In this document: positions 42,892 to 52,041 of the stretch, one piece after another
How the letters are laid out: every line of letters starts with the position of its first letter
Position numbering within the stretch: position 1 is the first letter of the stretch
DNA from: Methylobacillus flagellatus
GTDB lineage: Bacteria; Pseudomonadota; Gammaproteobacteria; Burkholderiales; Methylophilaceae
Reading direction: 5' to 3'
Length of the DNA stretch: 64,000 nt
Assembly (NCBI RefSeq): GCF_005502435.1
Contig: NZ_SCOU01000002.1
Span: 62,001-126,000, forward strand
Translations under genes and position numbers: made by a program
The notes under the pieces: generated by a model
What the model saw: the letters and a program-made list of their open reading frames with translations, nothing else
Told to the model about the DNA's origin: nothing
The model's database searches: none

Positions 42892-43342
42892 CGTGAGCAT
42901 ATCACAACAGTTAAGAAAACCTCAAAGTCCTTGTAATTTAAGGACTATTTTAGTTTTTCGCCTCCCTGAAACATCACCTCATTGCTTGGTATGCCATCAA
43001 ACCTACTGGTGTTTTTGATGGTATTTCACCTGACATGCCAATCAATCTCCGATCGGTGGCATATCCCCTCGTTTTTTAAGTATCTGCTTGATTCTGCCGT
43101 TTTTACTGGACTGCCCTGACAGCAAGGCTGGAAGCCACGCGACCGCCAGACATCGCTTGAGTTCCCATTTTTTTTATGCTAGTTTCGAGCCTGTGTATCG
43201 ATAAATAGAATTCGCGCTTATAGCAGCCCCATTCTTCCGATGTACGTCCCAAAAGCTTGTGTAGTTGAGTTGTCCCGATTCTTGTAGTTAAGCCGCCCGT
43301 TAAAGAGGTGGCTAGTGAGGAGAATGAGCGGTGGCACCATGC
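42892..43342. other. Intergenic region of about 450 bp after tRNA-Leu
   Basis: No gene is supported here. It contains two inverted repeats: CCATCAAA...TTTGATGG (42994-43021) and TGCCA...TGGCA (43035-43060) around CCGATCGG. Neither has a terminator T-run directly after it. The right part must contain the promoter for the cytochrome oxidase genes, but no clear -10/-35 pair stands out. No repeated tRNA 3' end is seen, so there is no sign of a mobile island using this tRNA. Confidence 0.6.
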
Positions 43343-43795
43343 ATGGCAGATTATCGTGTGATCACACGGCCCAATTGTTCCCTGTCTCCCAGGGGCCGGG
43401 TCGCTGTTGTCGCGCTCATCGCATCCTTTTCCCTTCTTGTTGCAATCGGTTTCAGTTTGATTGGCGCCTGGCTAGTACTGCCTTTTGCCGGCCTCGAACT
43501 GCTGGCCCTGGCTTATGCTTTCTATCACATCCACTGTCATGCTGAGGATTACGAGAGCATCACCATCGCTGGCGACCATCTGGCTGTTGAAAAACGTGAT
43601 TACAAAAACGTCAGCCAGATTGTATTCAATCGTTACTGGGCGCGCGTGACCTTGCGCGAGTTGCCTGGTGGCGAGCAGTGCTTGTTGCTTCGTTCGCATG
43701 GCAAAGAGGTGGAGTTCGGTCGTCGCTTCATGGACAACCAGCAGCGCATCGCCCTGGCCAGACAACTAAAACAACGCGTCGGAGTAGTTACTTAA
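43343..43795 (+). CDS. DUF2244 membrane protein
   Basis: A 150-residue protein from the ATG at 43343 (MADYRVITRPNCSLSPRGR). Four extra residues are possible from 43331. Two membrane helices lie near 20-60 (VAVVALIASFSLLVAIGFSL; LPFAGLELLALAYAFYHI). A C-terminal beta-domain follows (YESITIAGDHLAVEKRDYKN). DUF2244 genes regularly precede cox operons, and the role is thought to be in the oxidase or membrane context but is unproven. It lies 21 bp before coxB. Confidence 0.88.
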   Translation: MADYRVITRPNCSLSPRGRVAVVALIASFSLLVAIGFSLIGAWLVLPFAGLELLALAYAFYHIHCHAEDYESITIAGDHLAVEKRDYKNVSQIVFNRYWARVTLRELPGGEQCLLLRSHGKEVEFGRRFMDNQQRIALARQLKQRVGVVT

Positions 43796-43816
43796 AACCT
43801 GAGTTAGGGAGTGGGT

Positions 43817-44986
43817 ATGGTGATGCAGTGGATCAAAAAAACCGGGATGTTTCTGGTGTTGGCATTCGCGTCTTTTGCTGTGAATGCAGAGTACGCCTGG
43901 AATTTCCCGAAACCGGTGACGCCGATGGCGCTCGACACCTTGCACGTTCACAACAAGTTCATGCTGATTACCATGATCCTGTTTGTGGTGGTGCTGGCCA
44001 TCATGATTTATTCCATCGTCAATCACCGTAAAAGCCGCAACTATCAGGCGGCCACGTTCACGGGCCCCAAGACCCGTCCTCAAGTGCTGTGGACCCTGGT
44101 GCCATTCGCCATCCTGCTTTACATCGATTTCATCCTGATGGGCATTCCGGCCTACCACAGTGTGGTGATGATGGAAGACACCAAGAACAATGCGGACATG
44201 GTGATCAAGGTCAATGGCTCACAGTGGCGCTGGTCTTATGAATACATGGACGGGGATGCGCAAGGCATCAAGTTCGTCAGTAATCTGACTACGCCGCAAG
44301 AGCAGATCACCAACGAGGCAGAAAAAGGCGAGCATTATCTGCTGGAAGTGGATAACCCGCTGGTGCTGCCGGTGGACAAGAAGGTCCGCATCCTGCTGAC
44401 TGCCAGTGACGTGATCCATAACTGGTGGGTGCCTGCCTTTGGCGCTTCACGCGATGCGATCCCCGGATTCCTGCGCGAGACATGGGTCAAGGTGGAAGAA
44501 GAGGGCACTTACCGCGGGCAATGCAAGGAGCTTTGCGGCAAGGGGCATGGCTACATGCCCGTCGTGGTCAAGGCTGTTCCGCAGGAAGAGTTCGATGTGT
44601 GGGTGGCCGACCAAAAGCAACAGATGGCTGCCAATACGGCAGGTGCGGACAAGGAGTGGACCAAGGATGAGTTGATGGCCTTGGGTAAGGATGTCTACAC
44701 CAAGAACTGTGCTGTTTGCCACCAGGTGAGTGGCGCAGGCTTGCCACCTGCTTTCCCTGCGTTGACTGGCAGCAAGCTCGTGGCAGAGCCCAACCTTGAT
44801 TCCGATGGCAAGTTGCTCAAAGACAGCCATCTGGATCGTGTGCTGAACGGCAAGGGCGTGATGCCAGCCTGGAAAGCGACCCTGAGTGATTCCGATATTG
44901 CCGCCGTGGTCACCTATGAGCGCAATGCCTTGGGGAATGCGGTCGGGGATGTCCTGCAACCCGCTCAAGTCAAAGCTTTACGTTAA
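43817..44986 (+). CDS. coxB: Cytochrome c oxidase subunit II with fused cytochrome c domain
   Basis: A 389-residue protein with a GGGAG ribosome site before the ATG at 43817. The signal peptide ends FAVNA. Two membrane helices lie near 48-68 and 90-110. The CuA site uses His201, Cys236, Cys240, His244 and Met247 (CKELCGKGHGYM). The C-terminal extension carries a heme c motif CAVCH at 298-302 with a later Met in GKGVMPAW. This caa3-type fusion lets the enzyme accept electrons through its own cytochrome. Confidence 0.96.
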   Translation: MVMQWIKKTGMFLVLAFASFAVNAEYAWNFPKPVTPMALDTLHVHNKFMLITMILFVVVLAIMIYSIVNHRKSRNYQAATFTGPKTRPQVLWTLVPFAILLYIDFILMGIPAYHSVVMMEDTKNNADMVIKVNGSQWRWSYEYMDGDAQGIKFVSNLTTPQEQITNEAEKGEHYLLEVDNPLVLPVDKKVRILLTASDVIHNWWVPAFGASRDAIPGFLRETWVKVEEEGTYRGQCKELCGKGHGYMPVVVKAVPQEEFDVWVADQKQQMAANTAGADKEWTKDELMALGKDVYTKNCAVCHQVSGAGLPPAFPALTGSKLVAEPNLDSDGKLLKDSHLDRVLNGKGVMPAWKATLSDSDIAAVVTYERNALGNAVGDVLQPAQVKALR

Positions 44987-45017
44987 TCTCAAGTGGCTGT
45001 GGATTAAGGAGAATTAG

Positions 45018-46610
45018 ATGAGTTACACAACAACTGCACATCACGATGCGCACGAGGATCATCCAAGCGGCATCATGCGCTGGCTGACCACCACCAACCA
45101 CAAAGACATAGGCACCATGTACCTGATCTTCGCGCTGATCATGTTCATGGTCGGCGGCAGCATGATCATGCTGGTACGGGCGGAGTTGTTCCAGCCCGGC
45201 ATGCAGCTGGTGCAACCGGAGTTCTTCAATCAGCTGATCGGCGTGCATGCGCTGATCATGATCTTCATGGCACTGATGCCCGCCGCTACCGGGTTCGCCA
45301 ACTGGATGCTGCCATTGCAGATCGGCGCGCCGGACATGGCCTTGCCGCGACTCAACAACTGGGGCTTCTGGCTATTGCCTCCAGCTGCCATCCTGTTGAC
45401 CTTGCCCTATATCCTTGCGCTATTCGGCATCGGTGACGGCGCGATTGCCACTGGCTGGACTTTCTATGCGCCGCTTTCAGTGCAGGGTGGCATAGGCGTT
45501 GATTTCGCCATCTTCGCAGTGCACTTGCTGGGGATCTCTTCGGTGATGGGCTCCATCAACGTCATCGTCACCATCTTCAACATGCGTGCACCTGGCATGA
45601 CCTTGATGAAGATGCCGATGTTCGCCTGGGGCTGGCTGATCACGGCCTTCCTGCTGATCGCCACCATACCTGTATTGGCTGGCGCGGTTACCATGTTGCT
45701 CACCGATCGTCACTTCGGCACCCACTTCTTTGACGCGGCGGGCGGTGGTGATCCGATCATGTTCCAGCATCTGTTCTGGTTCTTCGGCCATCCCGAGGTG
45801 TATATCCTGCTGCTGCCGGTATGGGGGTTCATGCCACAGATCCTGCAGACCTTCGCCCGCAAACCCATGTATGGCTACAAGGTTCAGGTTTACTCGCTAT
45901 GGGCCATCGGTGCCTTGTCTGTCGTGGTCTGGGCGCATCACTTCTTCACGGTCGGTATGCCTGTGCCTGCATTGCTCTATTTCATGTATAGCACCATGGC
46001 GATCTCCATTCCCCTGGCCGTGCTGTTTTACTGCTGGATCGCGACCATCTGGCGCGGTTCCATGTCTTTCGAGACGCCGATGCTGTTCGCAGTGGGCTGG
46101 ATCATACTGTTCGGTATCGGTGGCCTGACCGGGCTGGTGCTGGCGGACGTGGCCGCCGATGCGCAATATCACCATACCTACTTCGTGGTGGCGCACTTCC
46201 ACTACACGCTGTTTGCAGGCGGCATCATGGGCATCATGGCGGGCGTGTACTACTGGCTGCCCAAGATGACCGGCCACATGTACAACGAAAAGCTGGGCAA
46301 GCTGCACTTCTGGCTGACGGCGATCTCGTTCAACCTGACCTTCATCCCGCAGTTCTTCCTGGGTCTGGCTGGTATGCCACGCCGCATCCCCGACTATGCG
46401 TTGCAGTTCTCAGAGTTCAACATGATCTCGTCGATCGCCGCTTTTGTACTCGGTGCCGCGCAGCTGCTGTTCGTTTACAACATCATCAGTTGTGCACGAG
46501 GTGGCAAGAAGGCAACCGATCAGGTATGGGAAGGCGCGCAGGGTCTGGAATGGACGCTGCCATCGCCACCGCCGTATCACAGCTTCACTGAGCAGCCCGT
46601 TGTGAAATGA
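45018..46610 (+). CDS. coxA: Cytochrome c oxidase subunit I
   Basis: A 530-residue protein with twelve membrane helices. The heme and CuB ligands are in the usual contexts: IGVHALIMIFMALMPA (low-spin heme His), FFGHPEVYILLLPVWG (CuB His and the cross-linked Tyr region), WAHHFFTVG (two CuB His), and YFVVAHFHYTLFAGG (heme a3 and heme a His). It is the proton-pumping catalytic core. The gene lies 31 bp after coxB. Confidence 0.97.
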   Translation: MSYTTTAHHDAHEDHPSGIMRWLTTTNHKDIGTMYLIFALIMFMVGGSMIMLVRAELFQPGMQLVQPEFFNQLIGVHALIMIFMALMPAATGFANWMLPLQIGAPDMALPRLNNWGFWLLPPAAILLTLPYILALFGIGDGAIATGWTFYAPLSVQGGIGVDFAIFAVHLLGISSVMGSINVIVTIFNMRAPGMTLMKMPMFAWGWLITAFLLIATIPVLAGAVTMLLTDRHFGTHFFDAAGGGDPIMFQHLFWFFGHPEVYILLLPVWGFMPQILQTFARKPMYGYKVQVYSLWAIGALSVVVWAHHFFTVGMPVPALLYFMYSTMAISIPLAVLFYCWIATIWRGSMSFETPMLFAVGWIILFGIGGLTGLVLADVAADAQYHHTYFVVAHFHYTLFAGGIMGIMAGVYYWLPKMTGHMYNEKLGKLHFWLTAISFNLTFIPQFFLGLAGMPRRIPDYALQFSEFNMISSIAAFVLGAAQLLFVYNIISCARGGKKATDQVWEGAQGLEWTLPSPPPYHSFTEQPVVK

Positions 46611-46714
46611 GCAAAGTGAGCGAAATGAGTGAAGTGAGAGAAGCAGATTTGTAAGGTAGTTAAACAAAGCAGCGGGCCCGGTCTCTTCCGGGTCTGCATC
46701 AAAAGAGTGGTCAG

Positions 46715-46840
46715 ATGAGCAGGGAAGACGAGCAAGTGGAAGCACAACGACGCAAGCGCAGTATCCGGTTGGGCGTGATGTTCGCGGCAGGGGTACTGCT
46801 TTGGTATGCAGTGGCCATGGTGGTGATGTGGCAGCAGTAA
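46715..46840 (+). CDS. Small membrane protein of the oxidase cluster (41 residues)
   Basis: The ATG at 46715 opens a 41-codon frame: a charged N-terminus (MSREDEQVEAQRRKRSIR) and one membrane helix (LGVMFAAGVLLWYAVAMVVM) ending in WQQ. It overlaps the ctaG start, so the two are translationally coupled. Small proteins of this length are annotated between coxA and ctaG in other betaproteobacteria as oxidase small assembly proteins. The function is inferred from context. Confidence 0.8.
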   Translation: MSREDEQVEAQRRKRSIRLGVMFAAGVLLWYAVAMVVMWQQ

Positions 46841-47385
46841 ACCAGACCTGGGCAGACAAGCGTCGCCAGGAGAACCGGCAGCTGGGTTTGAGGCTGTTGT
46901 GGATCGTGGCGGCCTCTATCCTGTTCGTGTTCTCGCTGGTGCCCTTGTATGACCTGCTTTGCAAGGTGACCGGTCTGAACGGGAAAACGGATGGGGTGGC
47001 GAGTCTGGAGAACGCCAGAGTCGACATGAGCCGCATGGTGAATGTGGAATTCACCAGCAGTGTGATGCCAGGATTGGGTTGGAATTTCTATCCCAAGCAA
47101 CCCAGCATCCAGGTGCGACCAGGCCAGATCGAAACGGTATTGTTCGTGGCCAAGAACATCACCAATCAGGTCGTGGCAGGTCAGGCCGTACCGAGCGTGA
47201 GCCCGGGCAAGGCCTCGAGTTATTTCAAGAAGATCGAGTGTTTCTGTTTTGAGCGGCAAGAGTTGCAGCCGGGCGAGACCCGCGAAATGCCGTTACGGTT
47301 CTATGTCAGTCCGGACATGCCGGATGATGTGCGAGTGGTGACGTTGTCTTACGCGTTTTACAGCGCGATCGAGCCAGCGAAATAA
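46828..47385 (+). CDS. ctaG: Cytochrome c oxidase assembly protein CtaG (Cox11)
   Basis: A 185-residue protein from a GTG at 46828 (VAAVNQTWADKRRQENRQLG). One membrane helix lies near residues 22-42 (LWIVAASILFVFSLVPLYD). The periplasmic domain contains the copper-binding motif KIECFCFERQ and FYVSPDMPDD. It delivers copper to the CuB site. It overlaps the 41-residue protein gene by 13 bp. Confidence 0.93.
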   Translation: MAAVNQTWADKRRQENRQLGLRLLWIVAASILFVFSLVPLYDLLCKVTGLNGKTDGVASLENARVDMSRMVNVEFTSSVMPGLGWNFYPKQPSIQVRPGQIETVLFVAKNITNQVVAGQAVPSVSPGKASSYFKKIECFCFERQELQPGETREMPLRFYVSPDMPDDVRVVTLSYAFYSAIEPAK

Positions 47386-47464
47386 GGGGAGTCCTGATGC
47401 CTGCGTAGCAGGCCGGGTGTAGAACAACAATAGCAGCATTCAGATAGTGCAGAGGAGTTTGTGC

Positions 47465-48355
47465 ATGGCGACACAATCGCAAGGCCATTATTTCGTACCC
47501 AACCCCAGTCTATATCCGTTCATCCTGTCCGCAGGATTGCTGGTGATGGCGGCCGGATTCATCTTCAGTGTGAACGAGTCTGTTCCGGGGCATTCGGCAG
47601 GCAGCTGGATGATGTTGGGCGGTCTGGGCGTCATCCTGGCGATGATCTTCCTGTGGTTGGGCAAGGTGATCGCCGAAAGCCAGGGCGGCCACTACAAAAC
47701 CTGGGAAGACAAATCCTTCCGCTGGGGCATGATGGCGTTCATCGCCTCCGAGGTGGCCTTTTTTGCCGCATTCTTTGGCGCCTTGTTCTACATGCGCGTC
47801 ATCTCGGTACCCGAACTGGCGGGCTTTGACCCTGAGTTCACTCCTTATAAGGACTTCCTCGGTGCCTGGCCTTCTGCAGGCCCTGGCGGCGTGGTGCTGG
47901 GCACTGAATACACGACCGCTCAGTTCACGCCCATGGGGGCTTGGGGTATTCCGGCCATCAACACCTTGATCCTGCTGACCTCAGGTGCCACGGTGACCTG
48001 GGCACACTGGGGCTTGCTCAAGAACAAGCGTTCGCAACTGGTCATGGGCTTGTTCCTGACCGTGGTGCTGGGCTTGATGTTCATTGCGCTGCAAGCGTAT
48101 GAATACCATCATGCTTACAATGAGCTGGGCTTGACCCTGCAGGCTGGCGCCTATGGCAGCACCTTCTTCATGCTGACCGGCTTCCATGGTTTTCATGTGA
48201 CCTTGGGTACCATCATGCTGATCGTGATCCTGCTACGTTCGATGAAGGGACACTTCAGCCCTGAGCACCATTTCGGTTTCGAAGGTGTGGCCTGGTACTG
48301 GCACTTTGTGGATGTGGTCTGGCTGGGTCTGTTCGTGTTCGTATATTGGCTATAA
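47465..48355 (+). CDS. coxC: Cytochrome c oxidase subunit III
   Basis: A 296-residue protein from the ATG at 47465, with AGAGGAG upstream. Seven membrane helices are expected. The family motifs are HYFVPNPSLYPFILSAG, FIASEVAFFAAFFGALFY, TGFHGFHVTLGTIML and WYWHFVDVVWLGLFVFVYW. It is the accessory core subunit that stabilises subunit I. Confidence 0.96.
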   Translation: MATQSQGHYFVPNPSLYPFILSAGLLVMAAGFIFSVNESVPGHSAGSWMMLGGLGVILAMIFLWLGKVIAESQGGHYKTWEDKSFRWGMMAFIASEVAFFAAFFGALFYMRVISVPELAGFDPEFTPYKDFLGAWPSAGPGGVVLGTEYTTAQFTPMGAWGIPAINTLILLTSGATVTWAHWGLLKNKRSQLVMGLFLTVVLGLMFIALQAYEYHHAYNELGLTLQAGAYGSTFFMLTGFHGFHVTLGTIMLIVILLRSMKGHFSPEHHFGFEGVAWYWHFVDVVWLGLFVFVYWL

Positions 48356-48367
48356 AAGGGGCGAAGA

Positions 48368-48396
48368 GGGCGGTGCCGGTTGGCATCGCCCTTTTT
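48368..48396 (+). terminator. Terminator after coxC
   Basis: The inverted repeat GGGCGGTGCC-GGTT-GGCATCGCCC is followed by five T. It ends the coxB-coxC unit, before the convergent DUF2909 gene. Confidence 0.9.
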
Positions 48397-48418
48397 GTGT
48401 AGTGCCGGTGGAATTGGC

Positions 48419-48613
48419 CTAGTGGCCGATGACGCCGGTGTAGAACCCCAGCATCAGTAACAGAAACAAGGAGATGGACAAAGAGATGCGCACGGTCAAT
48501 GCGCGCGCTGTCCGCTCACCGCCGCCTTTATCTTTAACCAGATAAAAAAGTGCAGAAAACAGGCTGCCGAGTATCAGCAGCAACATGACGACGATCGCAA
48601 TCTTGATAAGCAT
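48419..48613 (-). CDS. DUF2909 twin-helix membrane protein
   Basis: A 64-residue protein. The ATG at 48613 is preferred over the GTG at 48616 because GGGAG lies six bases upstream. Two membrane helices flank a basic loop (FYLVKDKGGGERTARAL). DUF2909 genes are regularly found between coxC and surf1 on the opposite strand, as here. A role with the oxidase is likely but unproven. Confidence 0.87.
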   Translation of the reverse strand: MLIKIAIVVMLLLILGSLFSALFYLVKDKGGGERTARALTVRISLSISLFLLLMLGFYTGVIGH

Positions 48614-48686
48614 CACTATCTCCCTGAGTGTGTTTTGATTATGCGGTGCAGGGTGATTAATTGCAATTTGCTGGCTGAGGTATTGT

Positions 48687-49511
48687 TTGCTCCGATATCA
48701 GTTTCGTCCGTCCTGGTTTAGCTTTTTTGTAGCACTGCTGGTGATTTCCGCTTGTATCAAGCTGGGTCATTGGCAGTACGACAAGGCCAGCCAGAAGCTG
48801 CAGCTGCAGGATCAACTGGATCAGGCCATGCAGGCTGCCCCTGTTGCATTGCCTCCCCAGTTGGACGATGTGCAAGCCTGGCGCTATCGCCAGGTCCATG
48901 TGTCTGGACAGTATCTGCCCGACTACCAGATTCTCATCGACAATCAGGTGCACAATGAACGTGCGGGCTATCATCTGCTCACCCCGTTCATGATGCAGGG
49001 GACCGAGCAGGTGGTGCTGGTCAATCGCGGCTGGATCGCAGTGGGCAATGATAGACGCTTGCCTGTGCTCAGCGTACCGCAAGGCGCGCAGCGCCTGCAG
49101 GGACAGGTCTCCATTCCATCCAATAAATATTACACACTGGAAAGCCCGCAAGCCGAAGCTGGCTGGCAGCCTCTGTGGCAAAACCTCGATCTCAATAAAT
49201 ATGCAGCCGCGGTGCCGTTCAGTGTGCTACCTGTGGTGCTGCGTCTGAATCCAGACCCTGCGGAGCCGGGCTTGGTGCGTGATTGGCCCAAGCCCGCCGA
49301 GCGCATCACGACCCACATCGGTTACGCCTATCAATGGTACGGCTTTGCCTTCACTGTCTTCGCTATTTTTCTGTATCTGGGCTTCCGGCGTAACGATGTC
49401 ACTGGCGTGTCAGACGATGCTGCGCCCCAGCAAGCGCAAGCCAGCCCCTTGCATGGCCATCAATCTGACGCTAGTCCCTCGCAAGCAAAACCAGCCGGAG
49501 TAAAGAAATGA
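48687..49511 (+). CDS. SURF1-family oxidase assembly protein
   Basis: A 274-residue protein with a TTG start at 48687 behind GAGG. Membrane helices lie near the N-terminus (FSFFVALLVISACIKLGHWQ) and near residues 213-233. The family motifs are LGHWQYDKASQK, GYHLLTPFMM, VLVNRGWI and HIGYAYQWYGFAFTVFAIFLYL. It helps heme a insertion into subunit I. It overlaps the next gene by 4 bp. Confidence 0.9.
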   Translation: MLRYQFRPSWFSFFVALLVISACIKLGHWQYDKASQKLQLQDQLDQAMQAAPVALPPQLDDVQAWRYRQVHVSGQYLPDYQILIDNQVHNERAGYHLLTPFMMQGTEQVVLVNRGWIAVGNDRRLPVLSVPQGAQRLQGQVSIPSNKYYTLESPQAEAGWQPLWQNLDLNKYAAAVPFSVLPVVLRLNPDPAEPGLVRDWPKPAERITTHIGYAYQWYGFAFTVFAIFLYLGFRRNDVTGVSDDAAPQQAQASPLHGHQSDASPSQAKPAGVKK

Positions 49512-50080
49512 GCTCAGTCGTGACATCCGGTACTCGTGGTCGTGGCATGCTGCTGCTGCTGTTCATGTTCTTTGCCGCTCCTTTGTTACTGGTGTTGTTG
49601 ATGCATCAATACGACTGGCACCCTCAAGGCAGCAGCCGCGGCGAGATGCTCGCACCGCATCCGCTGTCGCTGCCCCCGGATCTGCAAAGCGTCAGTGGTG
49701 CGCCTGTCAGCAAAACCATCTGGGATGCGCGCTGGAGCATGGTGTTGGTGAGTGCTGACTGTGCAGCAGACTGTCAGCAGCGCTTGCATAAGATGCGGCA
49801 GCTGCAAGTGTCGCTGGCCAAGGATGTAGAGCGCGTACAACGTGTGCTAGTGGCTAGTCAGGCACCGGTCCAGCTTCTGTTGGAGCAGTATCCAGACCTG
49901 CATATCCTCCATCAACCCGCCTCGGCCATCGCAGCATTGCAGCAGCAGTTTGTGCGTGGGCCTGGCCTGTATCTGGTCGACCCGCTGGGCAATGTGATGA
50001 TGTTTTATGCCCCAGAGGTGCCAGCAGCGGATATACGCAAGGACATGACGCGCCTGCTACGTTATGCCTGGGCCGGGTAA
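49508..50080 (+). CDS. SCO-like / thioredoxin-fold oxidase assembly protein
   Basis: A 190-residue protein with one N-terminal membrane helix (MLLLLFMFFAAPLLLVLLM) and a periplasmic thioredoxin-like domain. Residues 78-88 read LVSADCAADCQ, the Cys-x3-Cys of SCO copper chaperones. The late His of SCO (usually in a DHS/H context) is not obvious, so copper binding may be altered. It sits between surf1 and ctaA, where such proteins are usual. Confidence 0.8.
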   Translation: MSSVVTSGTRGRGMLLLLFMFFAAPLLLVLLMHQYDWHPQGSSRGEMLAPHPLSLPPDLQSVSGAPVSKTIWDARWSMVLVSADCAADCQQRLHKMRQLQVSLAKDVERVQRVLVASQAPVQLLLEQYPDLHILHQPASAIAALQQQFVRGPGLYLVDPLGNVMMFYAPEVPAADIRKDMTRLLRYAWAG

Positions 50081-50090
50081 GGTGGTCTAG

Positions 50091-51110
50091 ATGAGGTCAT
50101 CCATGCATGCACAACGCTGGTTCGTCAGGCTGAGCCTGCTCGCTACCATCCTCACTTTGTGTGTGGTGAGTCTGGGGGCTTATGTGCGCCTGTCCGATGC
50201 CGGGCTGGGTTGCCCGGACTGGCCCGGTTGTTATGGCAGTTTGACGGTGCCGCAAAGCGAAGCTGCGATTGCACACGCCAAGACTGCTTATCCAGAGAGC
50301 CCATTGCATCACGGCAAAGCCTGGAAAGAGATGGCACACCGCTACCTGGCGGGTACCTTGGGCTTGTTGATCCTGGCGCTGTTCGTGCTAGGTTGGCGCG
50401 CGCGCCACACCCTGTTGGTGACGCCCTGGCTACCTACTGCCCTGTTGGCGGTGGTGACTTTTCAGGCCATGCTGGGTATGTGGACAGTGACCATGCTGCT
50501 CAAGCCTGTCATTGTAAGTGCGCACTTACTTGGAGGGATGACTACATTGGCCATGCTGACCTGGATCAGTCACCGCCACGTGCTCGGTCAACGCAGCCGG
50601 TTCGCCATGCCGATCCGTCAGCCCGGCCAGCGCTGGCTGATACGGTTGGCCTTGCTGGTGTTGTTCGCGCAGATATTTTTAGGTGGCTGGACCAGTACCA
50701 ATTATGCGGCGCTGGCTTGCACCGATTTCCCTACCTGTCATGGCGCCTGGTTGCCGGAGGTGGATTTTGCCAACGCCTTCCACCTGACGCGTGAGCTGGG
50801 CCAGAGTGCAGATGGCGGCCAGTTGTCGCTGGCGGCGTTGACCGCGATCCAGTGGAGCCATCGTATCGGCGCCTTGTGCGTGTTTTTGTTGTTTGCCGGG
50901 CTGGCTTTGTACCTGCGTCAGTTTGCGGATTACCGTGGGCTGGCACTGGTGCTGGCGACGCTACTGGTGCTGCAGATCGGCATCGGCATCGCCAATTTGC
51001 TATTACATCTTCCACTTGTGCTGGCAGTGGCGCACAATCTGGGAGCGGCCCTGTTGGTCATCTGCACAGTAGTCCTGAATTCTAAGATAACGGCGTTAAA
51101 AGCCGTATAA
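50091..51110 (+). CDS. ctaA: Heme A synthase CtaA (COX15)
   Basis: A 339-residue protein with eight membrane helices. Conserved motifs are [58 protein letters not shown] and WSHRIGAL. It oxidises heme O to heme A. The ATG at 50091 has AAGGTGG upstream. An ATG at 50103 is the alternative start. Confidence 0.95.
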   Translation: MRSSMHAQRWFVRLSLLATILTLCVVSLGAYVRLSDAGLGCPDWPGCYGSLTVPQSEAAIAHAKTAYPESPLHHGKAWKEMAHRYLAGTLGLLILALFVLGWRARHTLLVTPWLPTALLAVVTFQAMLGMWTVTMLLKPVIVSAHLLGGMTTLAMLTWISHRHVLGQRSRFAMPIRQPGQRWLIRLALLVLFAQIFLGGWTSTNYAALACTDFPTCHGAWLPEVDFANAFHLTRELGQSADGGQLSLAALTAIQWSHRIGALCVFLLFAGLALYLRQFADYRGLALVLATLLVLQIGIGIANLLLHLPLVLAVAHNLGAALLVICTVVLNSKITALKAV

Positions 51111-51123
51111 ACGAGGAGAGGCA

Positions 51124-52041
51124 ATGAGCATAACCACGAGCGCTGTCCCACAGCGCAAAAGCATCCAGCTATGGCAGAGTTTTCAGCACTTTTTCGCCCT
51201 CTGCAAACCGCGCGTCACATCGCTGATTGTCTTCACTGCCATGATAGGCATGTTCCTGGCCACGCCAGGCATGGTGCCTTTGGGGCTGTTGCTGGCGGCC
51301 AGCCTTGGTATCGCCATGGCGTCCGGTGCTGCGGCCGCATTCAACTGCCTGATCGAACAGCAGATCGATGCACGCATGGCACGCACCCGCGGCCGCCCTT
51401 TGCCGCAGGGCCAGGTGTCCTCACGGCAGACCATCATCTTTGCCAGTGTGGTAGGTGGGCTGGGCTTGGCCATGCTGTATTTCTGGGTGAATCCGCTGAC
51501 CATGTGGCTGACCTTGGCTACTTTTGTCGGTTATGCCGTGATCTACACCATCTTCCTCAAACCGGCCACGCCGCTGAATATCGTCATCGGTGGCGCCTCA
51601 GGTGCCATGCCGCCCATCCTGGGTTGGGCGGCCGTCACCAATGTCGTCTCGCCTGAATCGCTGATCCTGTTCCTGATCATCTTTGCCTGGACGCCGCCCC
51701 ATTTCTGGGCACTGGCCTTATATCGCCGCGCTGAATATGCCAAGGTGGGCATGCCCATGTTGCCGGTCACGCATGGCGAAGAGTTCACGCGCCTGCATAT
51801 CCTGCTTTACACCGTGATCCTGTTTGCTGTAGCACTGATGCCGTTCGGTCATGGCATGAGCGGCGTGATTTATCTGGTCGCCTCGCTGATCCTCAACGTC
51901 TGGTTCATGGCCTATGCCATTGCGCTGTACCGGCGTTATTCCGATGGTCTGGCGCAGCGCATGTTCCGCTTTTCCATCATCTACCTGAGCCTGTTGTTCG
52001 CGGCTTTGCTGGTGGATCACTACTGGTACTTTACCTGGTAG
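51124..52041 (+). CDS. ctaB: Protoheme IX farnesyltransferase (heme O synthase)
   Basis: A 305-residue UbiA-fold prenyltransferase. The Asp motif is [21 protein letters not shown], with [15 protein letters not shown] and [24 protein letters not shown]. It makes heme O, the substrate of CtaA, whose gene ends 13 bp upstream. Confidence 0.96.
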   Translation: MSITTSAVPQRKSIQLWQSFQHFFALCKPRVTSLIVFTAMIGMFLATPGMVPLGLLLAASLGIAMASGAAAAFNCLIEQQIDARMARTRGRPLPQGQVSSRQTIIFASVVGGLGLAMLYFWVNPLTMWLTLATFVGYAVIYTIFLKPATPLNIVIGGASGAMPPILGWAAVTNVVSPESLILFLIIFAWTPPHFWALALYRRAEYAKVGMPMLPVTHGEEFTRLHILLYTVILFAVALMPFGHGMSGVIYLVASLILNVWFMAYAIALYRRYSDGLAQRMFRFSIIYLSLLFAALLVDHYWYFTW

